Positions 26,264 through 35,275 of a DNA stretch of 64,000 nucleotides are shown here, piece by piece (the stretch's first letter is position 1; each line of letters opens with the position of its first letter). The position numbers and the translations under genes are program-made. Below the pieces are notes generated by a model. It was given only the letters and a program-made list of their open reading frames with translations. It had not been told where the DNA came from and did not search any database. This DNA comes from DASCOT01 sp036012155 (GTDB lineage Bacteria > Acidobacteriota > UBA890 > WLXD01), in the NCBI GenBank assembly GCA_036012155.1, contig DASCOT010000213.1:1-64000 (forward strand), given 5' to 3'.

Positions 26264-29200
26264 CTACTCAACTCCGGTGACTACCGGGCCCAGGCCGCGC
26301 TCGCGCAGCAGCTCGTTGAATGCCTCGACATCCTGCTCGATCAGCCTTGCCAGCTCATCCGACAGGTCGTGCATGCGATCCTCGAGCACCTGCTGAACTT
26401 CGCGCGCCTGGTCGGTCGGCGGAAAATCGACGGTCGAGACCGCGCCTGCCAGGTACTGGAAGTGACCGAACAGGCGCGTTGGCCAGCGCACTCGATCCTG
26501 CCCGGTATAGGTGAGCCTGGTCTGATAGAGATCCTCCTCCACCGCCAGCAACGTGCCGTCGAGCTCGCCCGCCGCCTCGATCAGGCGTTCGGAGTCCGCC
26601 GTATCGGCCAGCACGGCCTGCAGATCGTAAAGCTGTCGCCGCATCCACTCGATCCGGTTGATCATGCCCACCGTCGTCTCGAGATCGTCGTAAAGCTGCG
26701 CGACCATGGCGATCTGAGAGGCGATGTCGGTCTCGGTGCCCTCCGAGTTCGGGTCCTTGATCACTTCCAGGGGTTGCTCGAGCGTCCGCCCTGCCGCCTC
26801 GAGGGTGACCGTGTACCTACCGGGTGGCTGCAGTATCCCGGGGCGGCTGTTCACCTCGCGCACACGATCGGCGCCCAGATCGACCCACTCAGCGGTGACG
26901 GGCCTGGTGCGCAACCGCAACGGCGTGGCGGACTCGCCCCGGAGGTCCCACCAGATACGGTTGATACCGGCGGTCTTGGTTCCCGTCAGCACACGTACCG
27001 TCTGTCCAGCGGCATCGCTGATCCGGACGCTCACCTCCTGCTCCTGCTCCTGCTCCTGGCCGAGCCAGTAGCTGATCGACGCGCCGCGCGGCGGATTCTC
27101 ACCGGCGCTGGGATCACCGGCGGTGGTAGCCGGAGAGGTGATGTTGTGGAAGCGATATGCCGACCGCGGCTCGAAAAGGTGCGCCGTTGCCCCACCGCCA
27201 CCGCCGCCCTGGACGGCGACAACCATCTCCGGTGTGAGCTGCTGCAGTGGCGACAGGTCATCCATGATCCAGAAGCCGCGTCCGTAGGTGCCGACCACGA
27301 GATCGTTGAAATGCTCCTGGATGGTGATGCCGTACACCGGAGACGCGGGCAGGTCGGTCATCATCGATTGCCAGCTGTCGCCGTCGTCGAAGCTCACGTA
27401 GAGGGCATTCTCGGTGCCGAGATACAGCAACCCGGGACGAACGGGATCCTCTTCGATATGACGCGCGAAGCTCAACACGCCGGGCGCGAGCCCGTCGGTG
27501 ATCTTGTCCCAGCTGCGACCGAAATCACTCGTTCGATAGACGTACGGAGCGAAATCGCCCACCTGGTGATGCTCGATCGCTAGGTACGCCTTGCCCGCCT
27601 CCCATTTCGATGCCTCGACGGCGCGCACCACGCCGTCCGGCGGTAGTCCGGGAATGTTGGCCGTGACGTTGTTCCAGGATGAGCCACCGTCGCGGCTGAT
27701 CTGCACCAGTCCGTCGTTGGTGCCGGCCCAGAGCACGCCCTGCTGCGCCGGCGACTCATCGAAGGCGTAGATCACACAGCAATACTCCACGCCGATATTG
27801 TCGGGGGTGAGACCTCCCGAGATTCCCTGCTTCGACTTGTCGTTGGTTGTCAGGTCGGGACTGATCACCTCCCAGCTCTGCCCATCATCGGTGGTGCGGT
27901 GAACATGCTGGCTGGTCACGTAGACGGTGTCGTTGTCGTGCGGCGAGATCAACAGCGGAAAGGTCCACTGGAAGCGGTACTTGAGCTCCTCCGCCGGCCA
28001 CCCTCCAGTGCTCTCCGGCCACACCTCTACCTGGCGGAACTGGCGGGTGCGCTCCCGGTAGCGCACCACGATGCCGCCGCGCGCCCCGGCCCCCGAGGCG
28101 CTCGACCAGATCAGGTCAGGGTCGTCTGGATCGGGTGTTGCAAAGCCGCTCTCCCCACCGCCGACGGCGTGCCACATTCCCCGGGATATCGATCCGCCAC
28201 CGAACCCCCCCGTACGGCTGTTGCTGGGGCCCCGGAACGACGGCCCGTCCTGGCGGTTGCCATAGACGTAGTACGGCACGTTGTTGTCGGCGGTGACGTG
28301 ATACATCTGCGCGATCGGCAACTGGATACGCATCCAGCTGCGACCGCGATTGGTGGAGATCGCCACGCCCGGATCGTTCGCGATGATCATGCGGTCGGGA
28401 TTGCCAGGGTCGATCCACATGTCGTGGTTGTCCCCACCCGGGCGCGCCATCGCCGCCCCCTCACTCCCGGCAGTGTCGTAGGTGTGTCCTCCGTCGAACG
28501 TGTAGGTCATCGGGGCCGCCAGGAAGTAGGCCTCGTCGGCATCATCCGGGGACACGTGGCACACCGTGTAGTAAGCGCTGCGCCCGGCCAGGTCCTGGCT
28601 GTGGTTGACCAGCTGCCAGTTGTGCCCGCCGTCATCGGAGCGCCACAGCTCACCGCTGTCGGTCTCCTCACCGTGCCAGGGCACGCCATCGCCGGTCTCG
28701 ATCAGGGCGTAGACGCGCCGGGCGTCGGCGGCCGTCATGCAAACATCGACCTTGCCCACCGGCCGCGTCGGTAGCCCGTGCCCCTGCAGCTTCGTCCACG
28801 TATCGCCGCCGTCACGGCTCACGAAGATGCCGCCACCCGGCCCTCCGCTGCCGCGGTTCCACGTGTTTATCGAGACGTGCCACATGCCGGCGAACAGAAT
28901 GCGGGGGTTGTTGGGGTCCATCTCGAGATCGGAAGCGCCGGTGTTCTCGTCGACGAACAGCACCTGCTCCCAGGTCGTGCCGCCGTCCGTAGTACGGAAG
29001 ATGCCGCGCTCGGGTTGCGGACTGTGCCCGTGCCCCAGCGCTGCGACGTAGACGATGTCTGGATTGCGCGGATGGATCAGCACATCGGAGATACGGCCTG
29101 TGGCATCGAGCCCCATGTGCCGCCAGGTATCACCGCCGTCGGTCGACTTCCACACTCCGTTGCCAATCGACACGTTGGAGCGGATGTGCGGCTCGCCGGT

Positions 29201-29557
29201 ACCTGCCCAGACGATCTGAGGATCGCTGGTCGCCACCGCGAGCGATCCGATCGCATGCACCGGATAGTCGTCGAACAACGGCCGCCAGGTAAGGCCCCCG
29301 TCTTCGGTCTTCCAAATGCCGCCCGACGCGGCGCCGACATAGTAGACATGCGCGTCGCCTTCCACGCCGGCAACCGCGGCGACGCGATTGCCGATGGGGC
29401 CGATGTGCCGGAAATGCAGCGGCTGCAGCGTTGCCGGCGCATCCATCTGTGCCGCGACCGGAGCAGGAGCCAAGACGATCAGCGCAGCGGCCAGCAGAAC
29501 CGAGCGCGTGGAGACCAAGGGGAGACTGCGGCAGCTTGCGAACAACGTCGAGATCAT
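26264..29557 (-). CDS. VPS10/sortilin-like BNR-repeat beta-propeller protein
   Basis: Large secreted protein of 1097 residues. The signal peptide ends in APAPVAAQ, after which BNR/Asp-box repeats recur (SGGIWKTEDGGLTW, GVWKSTDGGDTW, GIFRTTDGGTTW, GIFVSRDGGDTW), forming one or two propellers through about residue 760. A beta-sandwich-like part and a helical C-terminal region follow. Family members are often labelled glycosyl hydrolase or sortilin-like, but activity is unproven. AGGAG ahead of the ATG at 29557 supports this start over one eleven codons upstream. It is the first gene of the minus-strand run that includes the PQQ-like protein. Confidence 0.88.
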   Translation of the reverse strand: MISTLFASCRSLPLVSTRSVLLAAALIVLAPAPVAAQMDAPATLQPLHFRHIGPIGNRVAAVAGVEGDAHVYYVGAASGGIWKTEDGGLTWRPLFDDYPVHAIGSLAVATSDPQIVWAGTGEPHIRSNVSIGNGVWKSTDGGDTWRHMGLDATGRISDVLIHPRNPDIVYVAALGHGHSPQPERGIFRTTDGGTTWEQVLFVDENTGASDLEMDPNNPRILFAGMWHVSINTWNRGSGGPGGGIFVSRDGGDTWTKLQGHGLPTRPVGKVDVCMTAADARRVYALIETGDGVPWHGEETDSGELWRSDDGGHNWQLVNHSQDLAGRSAYYTVCHVSPDDADEAYFLAAPMTYTFDGGHTYDTAGSEGAAMARPGGDNHDMWIDPGNPDRMIIANDPGVAISTNRGRSWMRIQLPIAQMYHVTADNNVPYYVYGNRQDGPSFRGPSNSRTGGFGGGSISRGMWHAVGGGESGFATPDPDDPDLIWSSASGAGARGGIVVRYRERTRQFRQVEVWPESTGGWPAEELKYRFQWTFPLLISPHDNDTVYVTSQHVHRTTDDGQSWEVISPDLTTNDKSKQGISGGLTPDNIGVEYCCVIYAFDESPAQQGVLWAGTNDGLVQISRDGGSSWNNVTANIPGLPPDGVVRAVEASKWEAGKAYLAIEHHQVGDFAPYVYRTSDFGRSWDKITDGLAPGVLSFARHIEEDPVRPGLLYLGTENALYVSFDDGDSWQSMMTDLPASPVYGITIQEHFNDLVVGTYGRGFWIMDDLSPLQQLTPEMVVAVQGGGGGGATAHLFEPRSAYRFHNITSPATTAGDPSAGENPPRGASISYWLGQEQEQEQEVSVRISDAAGQTVRVLTGTKTAGINRIWWDLRGESATPLRLRTRPVTAEWVDLGADRVREVNSRPGILQPPGRYTVTLEAAGRTLEQPLEVIKDPNSEGTETDIASQIAMVAQLYDDLETTVGMINRIEWMRRQLYDLQAVLADTADSERLIEAAGELDGTLLAVEEDLYQTRLTYTGQDRVRWPTRLFGHFQYLAGAVSTVDFPPTDQAREVQQVLEDRMHDLSDELARLIEQDVEAFNELLRERGLGPVVTGVE

Positions 29558-29738
29558 GTCAACTCCTGAGCGCGGTGGATGCGGCCTCACAATGCCTATT
29601 CGTCCGACGACAGACTAGCGTTCCATCGGCCGCGTTGCACCGGTTCCGTGCAGGTGTGCGCGGCCCCGGGATCGACTCCTTTCCGCCGACCATGACTACC
29701 CTGCCCATCCAGCTTCGACGGTGGGCTTGTCCAAGCTG

Positions 29739-30881
29739 ATGAACGACATCTCAGGCACCGATCAGTTTCCCCGCGTCGAGAACCGCACCTACCTCAACGC
29801 CGCATCGGTGGGGTTGATGCCGGGCGCGGCCGAGGAAGCGATCGTCGCCTGGCAACGCGACATCGCCCGCAACGGCACCGTCAACTTCGGAGAGGATCCC
29901 GAGGAACGTGTTTTCGAAGGGCTGCACGAATCCGCCGCGCGGCTGTTCGGCGCCACGACCGACGACATCGCCGTAGCAGCCAGTTTTAGCGAGCTCCTGG
30001 GCTCCCTTGCCTGGGCGATGGTTCCCGCTGCCAACACCAACATCGTGGGCACCGATGTGGGGTTTCCGAGCACGCTCTATCCGTGGGTGCGGGTGGCTCG
30101 CCATACCGGATGTGAGATCCGGTTGGCACCGAGCCACAGGATGCGCGTCGATCCCGATGAGTTGCTGGAGCAGATCGACGAGCGCACGGCGGTCGTTTGC
30201 GTCTCGCACGTGGAGTACGGCAGCGGCCAGCGATTCGACCTGAAACGACTCGCAGACGGGGCCCACGCACACGACGCGCTCTTGGTGGTCGACGCCACGC
30301 AATCTGCTGGCGCCATTCCGATCGACGTTCGTCAAAGCAATGTCGACGTACTGATTACCGCTGGCTACAAGTGGCTTTGCGGCCCGTTCGGCGCCGCGGT
30401 CATGGTCCTCGCCCCGCACCTACACACGCGGTTCGATCCCGGCTTGGTGGGGTTTCGAAGCCACCGCAGACTCTGGGATCTGGCACCGGCCCGCATGCAG
30501 CTGCCGGAAACGGCGCGGCGCTTCGAGTACGGCACGATGGGCTACGGAAACGCCATCGGCCTGGCGCGATCTATCGATACGCTGACCGAAGTTGGAGTAG
30601 ACCGGATCGCGGCCCACAACCTCGGCCTGGCGACACGACTGATCGACGGGCTCGAGGCCCGTGGTGCCGACATCCTGTCGCCGCGAGCCGGCGACGAGCG
30701 CACGTCCATCGTTTCCATGCGCATTCCCGGATCCGACCCAGAGAAGATCGCTGCAACCCTGAACGCCGGCGGCGTAGTGGTATCGGGGCGCAACGATTTC
30801 GTTCGTTTCTCGCCCCATCTATACAACACGGTCGACGACATCGAGCGAGCGCTCGTTGAGCTCGATCGATGCCTCCGCTGA
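29739..30881 (+). CDS. Class V aminotransferase / cysteine-desulfurase-like PLP enzyme
   Basis: PLP enzyme of about 380 residues. YLNAASVGLMP is the usual N-terminal segment; cofactor-binding elements include HVEYGSGQRFDL and VVDATQSAGAIPID, and the Schiff-base lysine is in TAGYKWLCGPFG. No conserved desulfurase active-site cysteine loop is evident, so lyase or aminotransferase activity on an amino acid is more likely than sulfur mobilisation. Either ATG 29739 or GTG 29721 could start it; neither has a clear ribosome-binding site. It is convergent with the DUF2182 gene, six bases away. Confidence 0.85.
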   Translation: MNDISGTDQFPRVENRTYLNAASVGLMPGAAEEAIVAWQRDIARNGTVNFGEDPEERVFEGLHESAARLFGATTDDIAVAASFSELLGSLAWAMVPAANTNIVGTDVGFPSTLYPWVRVARHTGCEIRLAPSHRMRVDPDELLEQIDERTAVVCVSHVEYGSGQRFDLKRLADGAHAHDALLVVDATQSAGAIPIDVRQSNVDVLITAGYKWLCGPFGAAVMVLAPHLHTRFDPGLVGFRSHRRLWDLAPARMQLPETARRFEYGTMGYGNAIGLARSIDTLTEVGVDRIAAHNLGLATRLIDGLEARGADILSPRAGDERTSIVSMRIPGSDPEKIAATLNAGGVVVSGRNDFVRFSPHLYNTVDDIERALVELDRCLR

Positions 30882-30887
30882 TCGTAC

Positions 30888-31616
30888 CTAGATAGCGCCA
30901 CCGCTCCGCAGCAGGATCACGACCCCCACGGTCACCATGGCAACCCCGGCCACGCGACCACCAGCCGCGCCGCGCGCAGCCACCTTCTCCAGCAATACGA
31001 ACGCCGTGATCAGGGCGATCCAGAGAAGATTCATCACGCCGCCGACGAACAGCAACAGCATCAGTATCCAGCAACAGCCCAGACAGTAGACGCCGTGCTC
31101 GAAGCCCATCCGAACCGCTCCGAGGGTACCAGTGCGCCAGTGCTCGGCGATGAAGTGCATTGGTGATCGACAGTGCCGCAGGCAGGCCTCCTTCAACGGA
31201 GTCATCTGGTACAGCCCGGCGACGATCAGCAGACCAGCACCCAGGGTGCCGCTGTTGAGAACCATCATCGGCGACAGCAGGGCGGCGCGGTGCAGTTGCC
31301 ACTGCAGCAGCGTTGCCGCGAGGCTGAAGGCGCACCAGATCGCCACATAGCCCGACACAAAGGCGGCCGTGGGCGCCAGGACGGCGCCCTGGCTGGCTGC
31401 CTTGCGCGCCACCGAGGCATAGATCAACGCCATGGGGGTAGCCGTCGGCACCATCATGCCGACCATCATCACGGCCCACATCAGGAACATGAGACCGAAG
31501 TCGGATGGTCCCCACTCCCGCAGAGCGGCCATGCCGGCCATGCCAGAACCGGCGATACCACTTCCATCCGTGGACGGCATGCTGGCGGCGGCGAAGAACA
31601 AGTATGCCCAGGCCAA
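30888..31616 (-). CDS. DUF2182 predicted metal-binding membrane protein
   Basis: Integral membrane protein of at least 242 residues with six or so hydrophobic helices. It shows the family's MWAVMMVGMMVPTATPM, the RHCRSPMHF loop and GVYCLGCCWILM, rich in Met, Cys and His that may bind metal. It is paired with a DUF1326 gene directly upstream, an association seen widely; the joint function is unknown, though metal handling is a reasonable guess. The listed start is a TTG inside the first helix. The frame stays open upstream with family-like residues (NRRDRIAVLASLAG) and no ATG, GTG or TTG, so a CTG overlapping the DUF1326 stop (CTGA) may be the real start. Confidence 0.82.
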   Translation of the reverse strand: MAWAYLFFAAASMPSTDGSGIAGSGMAGMAALREWGPSDFGLMFLMWAVMMVGMMVPTATPMALIYASVARKAASQGAVLAPTAAFVSGYVAIWCAFSLAATLLQWQLHRAALLSPMMVLNSGTLGAGLLIVAGLYQMTPLKEACLRHCRSPMHFIAEHWRTGTLGAVRMGFEHGVYCLGCCWILMLLLFVGGVMNLLWIALITAFVLLEKVAARGAAGGRVAGVAMVTVGVVILLRSGGAI

Positions 31617-31666
31617 CAGCGTGACCCCGGCGAGCGACGCCAGTACCGCGATGCGGTCGCGCCGGT

Positions 31667-32299
31667 TCAGCGAATCACCCCGTCCTGGTTCATGTGCAAG
31701 ATGTTGAACTGTGCGTACGAGTTGTCGAGGTCAAGCTCGATCCCGGCCGTCACCTTGGAGCGCCCGGTGCCCATCTCGGCGTAGGTGTACTCGAAGCCGT
31801 TGGGCAGGTGGATGCGCGAGCGAGCTTCCTCCCCCGAGAACGCGTTGATGATCGGGGTGCCGTCGGATTCCACCAGACCCGGGATACGGGAGTTGGCACG
31901 GCGCGCCTCGACGTCGATGGATAGCTCGATCGGCGCCGAGAGCGTGTCGAGCACCTCCGACATGGTGCTGTTGTATACGAAGAAGTGAGTGGCGCCGGGA
32001 GTGGTCGACTCCCCGTGCAGGATCTTGCGAAGCGCCTCGTGCTGCTCGGGCGTGGCGCGCTCGTCAATAATCACCTGCTGCTTGCCGTTGCCGTCGGCAA
32101 TCTCACCGGGCCACCACACCACCATCGCCCAGTTGAGACCATCCAGCCGTGTGTCGTTGAAGTGGCCTTCCTCGATGTGGCCGTTTACCACCGCCTCGCA
32201 ATTGCCGTGCGTGGTCACCGCACCGAACTGACAAGGACAGCCCCAGTCACAGTTGCAGTTGCCGTACTCCATGCCCCTGAGCATCCACTGGTCCGACAC
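31667..32299 (-). CDS. DUF1326 cysteine-cluster protein
   Basis: Soluble protein of 210 residues with the family signature near the N-terminus: NCNCDWGCPCQFG, a dense cysteine cluster. GTG at 32299 is preceded by AGGAGGAG with good spacing. Partner of the downstream DUF2182 membrane protein; they are co-transcribed and nearly overlapping. Biochemical role unknown; the cysteines suggest binding of copper or another soft metal, which is inference. Confidence 0.88.
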   Translation of the reverse strand: MSDQWMLRGMEYGNCNCDWGCPCQFGAVTTHGNCEAVVNGHIEEGHFNDTRLDGLNWAMVVWWPGEIADGNGKQQVIIDERATPEQHEALRKILHGESTTPGATHFFVYNSTMSEVLDTLSAPIELSIDVEARRANSRIPGLVESDGTPIINAFSGEEARSRIHLPNGFEYTYAEMGTGRSKVTAGIELDLDNSYAQFNILHMNQDGVIR

Positions 32300-32353
32300 T
32301 TCACTCCTCCTGTACGGGCGAACGAGAAGATCCTCGGGTGCCGAGTTCCACTC

Positions 32354-32387
32354 GACTCTTTATCCTATTTGTAGAGTTTAGACTCTT
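32354..32387. promoter_or_regulatory. Putative promoter/operator upstream of DUF1326 gene
   Basis: AT-rich patch in an otherwise GC-rich gap. An inverted repeat AGAGT-TTAG-ACTCT occupies 32373-32386, and GACTCTT occurs twice, at 32354 and 32381, 27 bases apart. On the minus strand TAGGAT lies between them as a possible -10. A regulator-binding region for the DUF1326-DUF2182 pair is plausible. Confidence 0.35.
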
Positions 32388-32436
32388 GATTAAAGTACGC
32401 CTTCGCGCAAGTAGACACCTCGAGCGCACAGCGCCA

Positions 32437-33621
32437 TCATGCCGAGCGCCCCGATCCACCGGCACGCCACCAATCAGCGGCCGACTTCCGAGCGCCGAAC
32501 CCCAGCCAGGTGTCGAGCCTCAGCAACAGGCGACGTAGGGGCGTGCCTGCCAGACGACGCCAGAGCCGGAAGACTCGGGGCGACCAGCGCTTGTTGTAAG
32601 GGCATACGCGGATGCAAATCGAGCAGTCGCTATTCTGCTTGGTCCAGAACCCGAAGCACTTCTCGGCATCGACGCTCCACTTGCGCACTCCGACGATGTT
32701 GGATCGATTGTAAACGCGCTCACTTGGCGTATCGGCGGGAATCGCCTGCACCGGGCACGCATCGGAGCACCGTCGGCAAGCGTCGCAGAACTCCTTGACG
32801 CCAAACTGCACCGGCTCGTCGTTGGCTAGTGGGAGGTCGGTGAAGATCTTGCCGAACCGAACTCGAGGCCCGAACTCCTTGGTAATCACCATGCCGTGGC
32901 GGCCGTACTCGCCTAGGCCCGCCTGGATTGCCAGCGGGATCGCCAGCGCCGTGTCGTTGAGGTTGGGCACCGCCTGGTAGCCGAGATTGCGGATGTACTG
33001 GCTGAGCGCCAGCAGTGCCAGCGTGTCCTCGGAGTATCCCCAGCCGGTGGCCGCGCCGCTCAGCGCCGAAGGAACGGTGTCGATCAGCCCGTGGTCCATC
33101 TCCTTGGCAACGACGATCACCGTTCGTAGCCCTTCCGGCATCTCGTTGGGCTTTTCGTTTTCGAGCCGGCGACTGTACTTGTGCGTGTATACCCAGCGCT
33201 CATCGTAGGCCGTGATACCGATCAGATCGGCGCCGAACAGCTTGCCGATGCGCTTGACCTCGGCGCTGGCTGCCTCGGGCGAGTCGAACGGCACCTTCTC
33301 GGCCGGCGGATCGCGCAGCAACGTGAACTCGTCGAGATAACCTTCGCGGCGATCTTCGTCCTCTTTGAGCTCGGCGAAGACGTCGGTAACGTGCCACGAG
33401 GCATTGCGCAGCGCGTAGTCCCGCTGTGTGAACCCGTCCGCGCTGCGCCAGTTGGCCAGGGGTTTTCGGTAGGTCGCGTAGAACAGATCGCTCCGCTCAG
33501 AGCGCACCGCCGGGTCCCAGAACGAACGACAGAAGATGTCGTCGCGCTGGCTGAAGCGCTCGAAGTCAGGCAGCACCTCGAGCGGCTCAGGGTCAGGATC
33601 GACGCTCGCCTGCCGTGTCAC
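32437..33621 (-). CDS. Reductive dehalogenase-like corrinoid/iron-sulfur protein (no Tat signal)
   Basis: Protein of 394 residues resembling the catalytic core of RdhA reductive dehalogenases. The vitamin-B12 domain segment AGLGEYGRHGMVITKEFGPRVR, followed by a TDLPL segment, is characteristic. Two [4Fe-4S] motifs follow: CDACRRCSDACP, and a Cys in CFGFW with CSICIRVCPYNK. Epoxyqueuosine reductase shares the fold but lacks this N-terminal region. There is no Tat signal, no rdhB anchor gene and no MarR/RdhK regulator nearby, so it resembles the cytoplasmic, non-respiratory subgroup; dehalogenation is unproven. GTG at 33621 overlaps the stop of the upstream TPR gene (GTGA), implying coupled synthesis. 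Confidence 0.83.
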   Translation of the reverse strand: MTRQASVDPDPEPLEVLPDFERFSQRDDIFCRSFWDPAVRSERSDLFYATYRKPLANWRSADGFTQRDYALRNASWHVTDVFAELKEDEDRREGYLDEFTLLRDPPAEKVPFDSPEAASAEVKRIGKLFGADLIGITAYDERWVYTHKYSRRLENEKPNEMPEGLRTVIVVAKEMDHGLIDTVPSALSGAATGWGYSEDTLALLALSQYIRNLGYQAVPNLNDTALAIPLAIQAGLGEYGRHGMVITKEFGPRVRFGKIFTDLPLANDEPVQFGVKEFCDACRRCSDACPVQAIPADTPSERVYNRSNIVGVRKWSVDAEKCFGFWTKQNSDCSICIRVCPYNKRWSPRVFRLWRRLAGTPLRRLLLRLDTWLGFGARKSAADWWRAGGSGRSA

Positions 33622-34334
33622 TGTGCTGCCTCAAGCTGGGCTTCGACCGCTTCCAGGAGCCGCCCGACGATCTCGGCATCGGCCGCATCGACCGACTCGA
33701 TCTCCAGGAACTTCCCAAACGCGGTGGCGGCGGCGGCAAAGTCGCGACCCTGAATATGTGCAAAGCCGGCCTGTTTTTGCGCCACGGCCAAGTCCGGGTC
33801 GATCGCCAAAGCTCGATTGTAGGAGGCCAGCGCCGACTCGTGCCGCCGCTCCTTCAGGTACGTGTCGCCGATACCGACATGCAACAAGGCGTTGTCGGGC
33901 TCGTTTGCCAGGACTTCCTCAAACAACCGGCTGGCGTCATCTTGGCGATCGGCGCGGAGATAGGCCTGCGCCAGCGTGAGGGTGACGCCGACGTTCGCGG
34001 GGTCGCTCGCCAGAACCCGCTTGAGCGCCGCCTCCTCGGCCGCGCCGTTGCCCAGCGCCCGGTGCGCCTCAGCGATCCGCAGCAATACGACGTTGGTGTC
34101 GGGATTCGCCGTGAGCAACTCTTGCCACGCCGTGAGCGCCGTCTCGTAGTCGCGAGCCTGGAAGGCGCTGAGACCTGCGGCGTATTCCGCCGAGTCGACG
34201 AGATCCCCGGTGCTGGAGGTAGGGCTCTCCTGCTCTTGCGACGTGGCGCCGCGTAGCTGGCCCGCCGTCAACACGCACAGCGCGATCACGATACAAGAAC
34301 AGCCGATGCGGTGTACTCGGCGCGAATCTGCCAC
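33618..34334 (-). CDS. Exported TPR-repeat protein coupled to the RdhA-like gene
   Basis: Tetratricopeptide protein of 238 residues. GTG at 34334 is chosen because GGGAG lies seven bases ahead and because it gives a signal-like N-terminus (CSCIVIALCVLTAGQLRGA). About five TPR units follow, for example YAAGLSAFQARDYETALTAW and DASRLFEEVLANEPDNALLHV. TPRs mediate protein contacts. The four-base overlap with the RdhA-like gene suggests a joint role, though one protein appears exported and the other cytoplasmic, which is puzzling. In-frame codons further upstream are open but show no family similarity. Confidence 0.8.
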   Translation of the reverse strand: MADSRRVHRIGCSCIVIALCVLTAGQLRGATSQEQESPTSSTGDLVDSAEYAAGLSAFQARDYETALTAWQELLTANPDTNVVLLRIAEAHRALGNGAAEEAALKRVLASDPANVGVTLTLAQAYLRADRQDDASRLFEEVLANEPDNALLHVGIGDTYLKERRHESALASYNRALAIDPDLAVAQKQAGFAHIQGRDFAAAATAFGKFLEIESVDAADAEIVGRLLEAVEAQLEAAQ

Positions 34335-34350
34335 TGGAGGTCTCCCTGCT

Positions 34351-34376
34351 GCCGGCGAACGCCAGCGTTCGCTGGC
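34351..34376. promoter_or_regulatory. 26-bp imperfect palindrome upstream of the TPR-RdhA operon
   Basis: GCGAACGC (34355-34362) and GCGTTCGC (34365-34372) are exact complements around a CA centre; outer GCC and GGC extend the pairing with one G-T. It lies 17 bases from the TPR gene start, just ahead of its ribosome-binding site, and about 107 bases from the divergent methyltransferase start. Candidate operator or 5'-leader hairpin. Confidence 0.5.
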
Positions 34377-34482
34377 AGGACCCATCACCCAGATGGGATC
34401 GTTGAGTATAGTCCGGACACGGGAGTGATTGTCCCTGCCCACCGCCCCGGCGGCGTGCACAAGCGCAACGGAGATTGACACG

Positions 34483-35145
34483 GTGGCGAATCGCACCATC
34501 ACCTTGACCGACGAGCTCTACGACTACCTTCTCGGAGCCTCGCTGCGAGAGCCCGCTCTGCTCCGACAGCTCCGCGCGGAGACCGCATCCCACCCGATGG
34601 CGGTCATGCAGATCTCACCCGAGCAGGGACAGTTCATGGCCCTGCTGGCACGCTTGATGGGAGCTCGCCGGATGCTCGAGATCGGCGTGTTCACCGGTTA
34701 CAGCTCGCTGGTCGTAGCCCTGGCTCTGCCCCCAGAAGGACGCATCATCGCGTGCGACGTCAGCGAGGAGTACACCTCGGTCGCGCAGCGCTACTGGGAG
34801 GACGCCGGCGTGGCTGACAAGATCGACCTCCGACTCGGGCCCGCAGTCGAGACTCTCGATGCGCTCATCGAAGATGGCCAGCAGGCCACCTTCGACATGG
34901 CGTTCATCGACGCCGACAAGAAGGAGTATGACGCCTACTACGAGCGCGCCCTGCAGCTGGTGAGGGCGGGCGGTTTGATCGCCATCGACAACGTACTCTG
35001 GAGCGGCGCCGTACTCGACGAGTCCGACTCCGACGAGATGGTGGCCGCCATCCGCGCCCTGAACGCCAAGCTCCGCGACGATGACCGGGTCGATCTGAGC
35101 ATGCTGCCGCTCGGCGACGGACTGACGCTGGCGGCAAAGCGCTGA
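34483..35145 (+). CDS. Class I SAM-dependent O-methyltransferase (catechol/caffeoyl-CoA type)
   Basis: Methyltransferase of 220 residues. The opening NRTITLTDELYDYLLGASLREP is typical of the bacterial group. SAM-binding motif I is MLEIGVFTGYSSLVVA, the metal-binding aspartate is in FIDADKKEYDAYYE, and AIDNVLWSGAV completes the divalent-metal site. GTG at 34483 with ACGGAG at 34468-34473 is the start; an upstream TTG is less likely. Natural acceptors of the family are catechols and related diols; the substrate here is unknown. Divergent from the TPR-RdhA operon. Confidence 0.91.
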   Translation: MANRTITLTDELYDYLLGASLREPALLRQLRAETASHPMAVMQISPEQGQFMALLARLMGARRMLEIGVFTGYSSLVVALALPPEGRIIACDVSEEYTSVAQRYWEDAGVADKIDLRLGPAVETLDALIEDGQQATFDMAFIDADKKEYDAYYERALQLVRAGGLIAIDNVLWSGAVLDESDSDEMVAAIRALNAKLRDDDRVDLSMLPLGDGLTLAAKR

Positions 35146-35275
35146 GCGCTCCGATCGGCACGTCGGTCAGCCTACGTCGACAAGGCGGCCGCCCCTGGAG
35201 GCCGCCCCAGCGTCACGATACGATGCCGCCGGCATGACCCCCGCTTACCGTTCCTTGCGACTCGAGGAATCGCAG

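Noticed and set aside
26369..27583. Long plus-strand open frame opposite the VPS10-like gene
   Set aside because: No domain and Arg/His/Val-rich composition typical of an antisense shadow.
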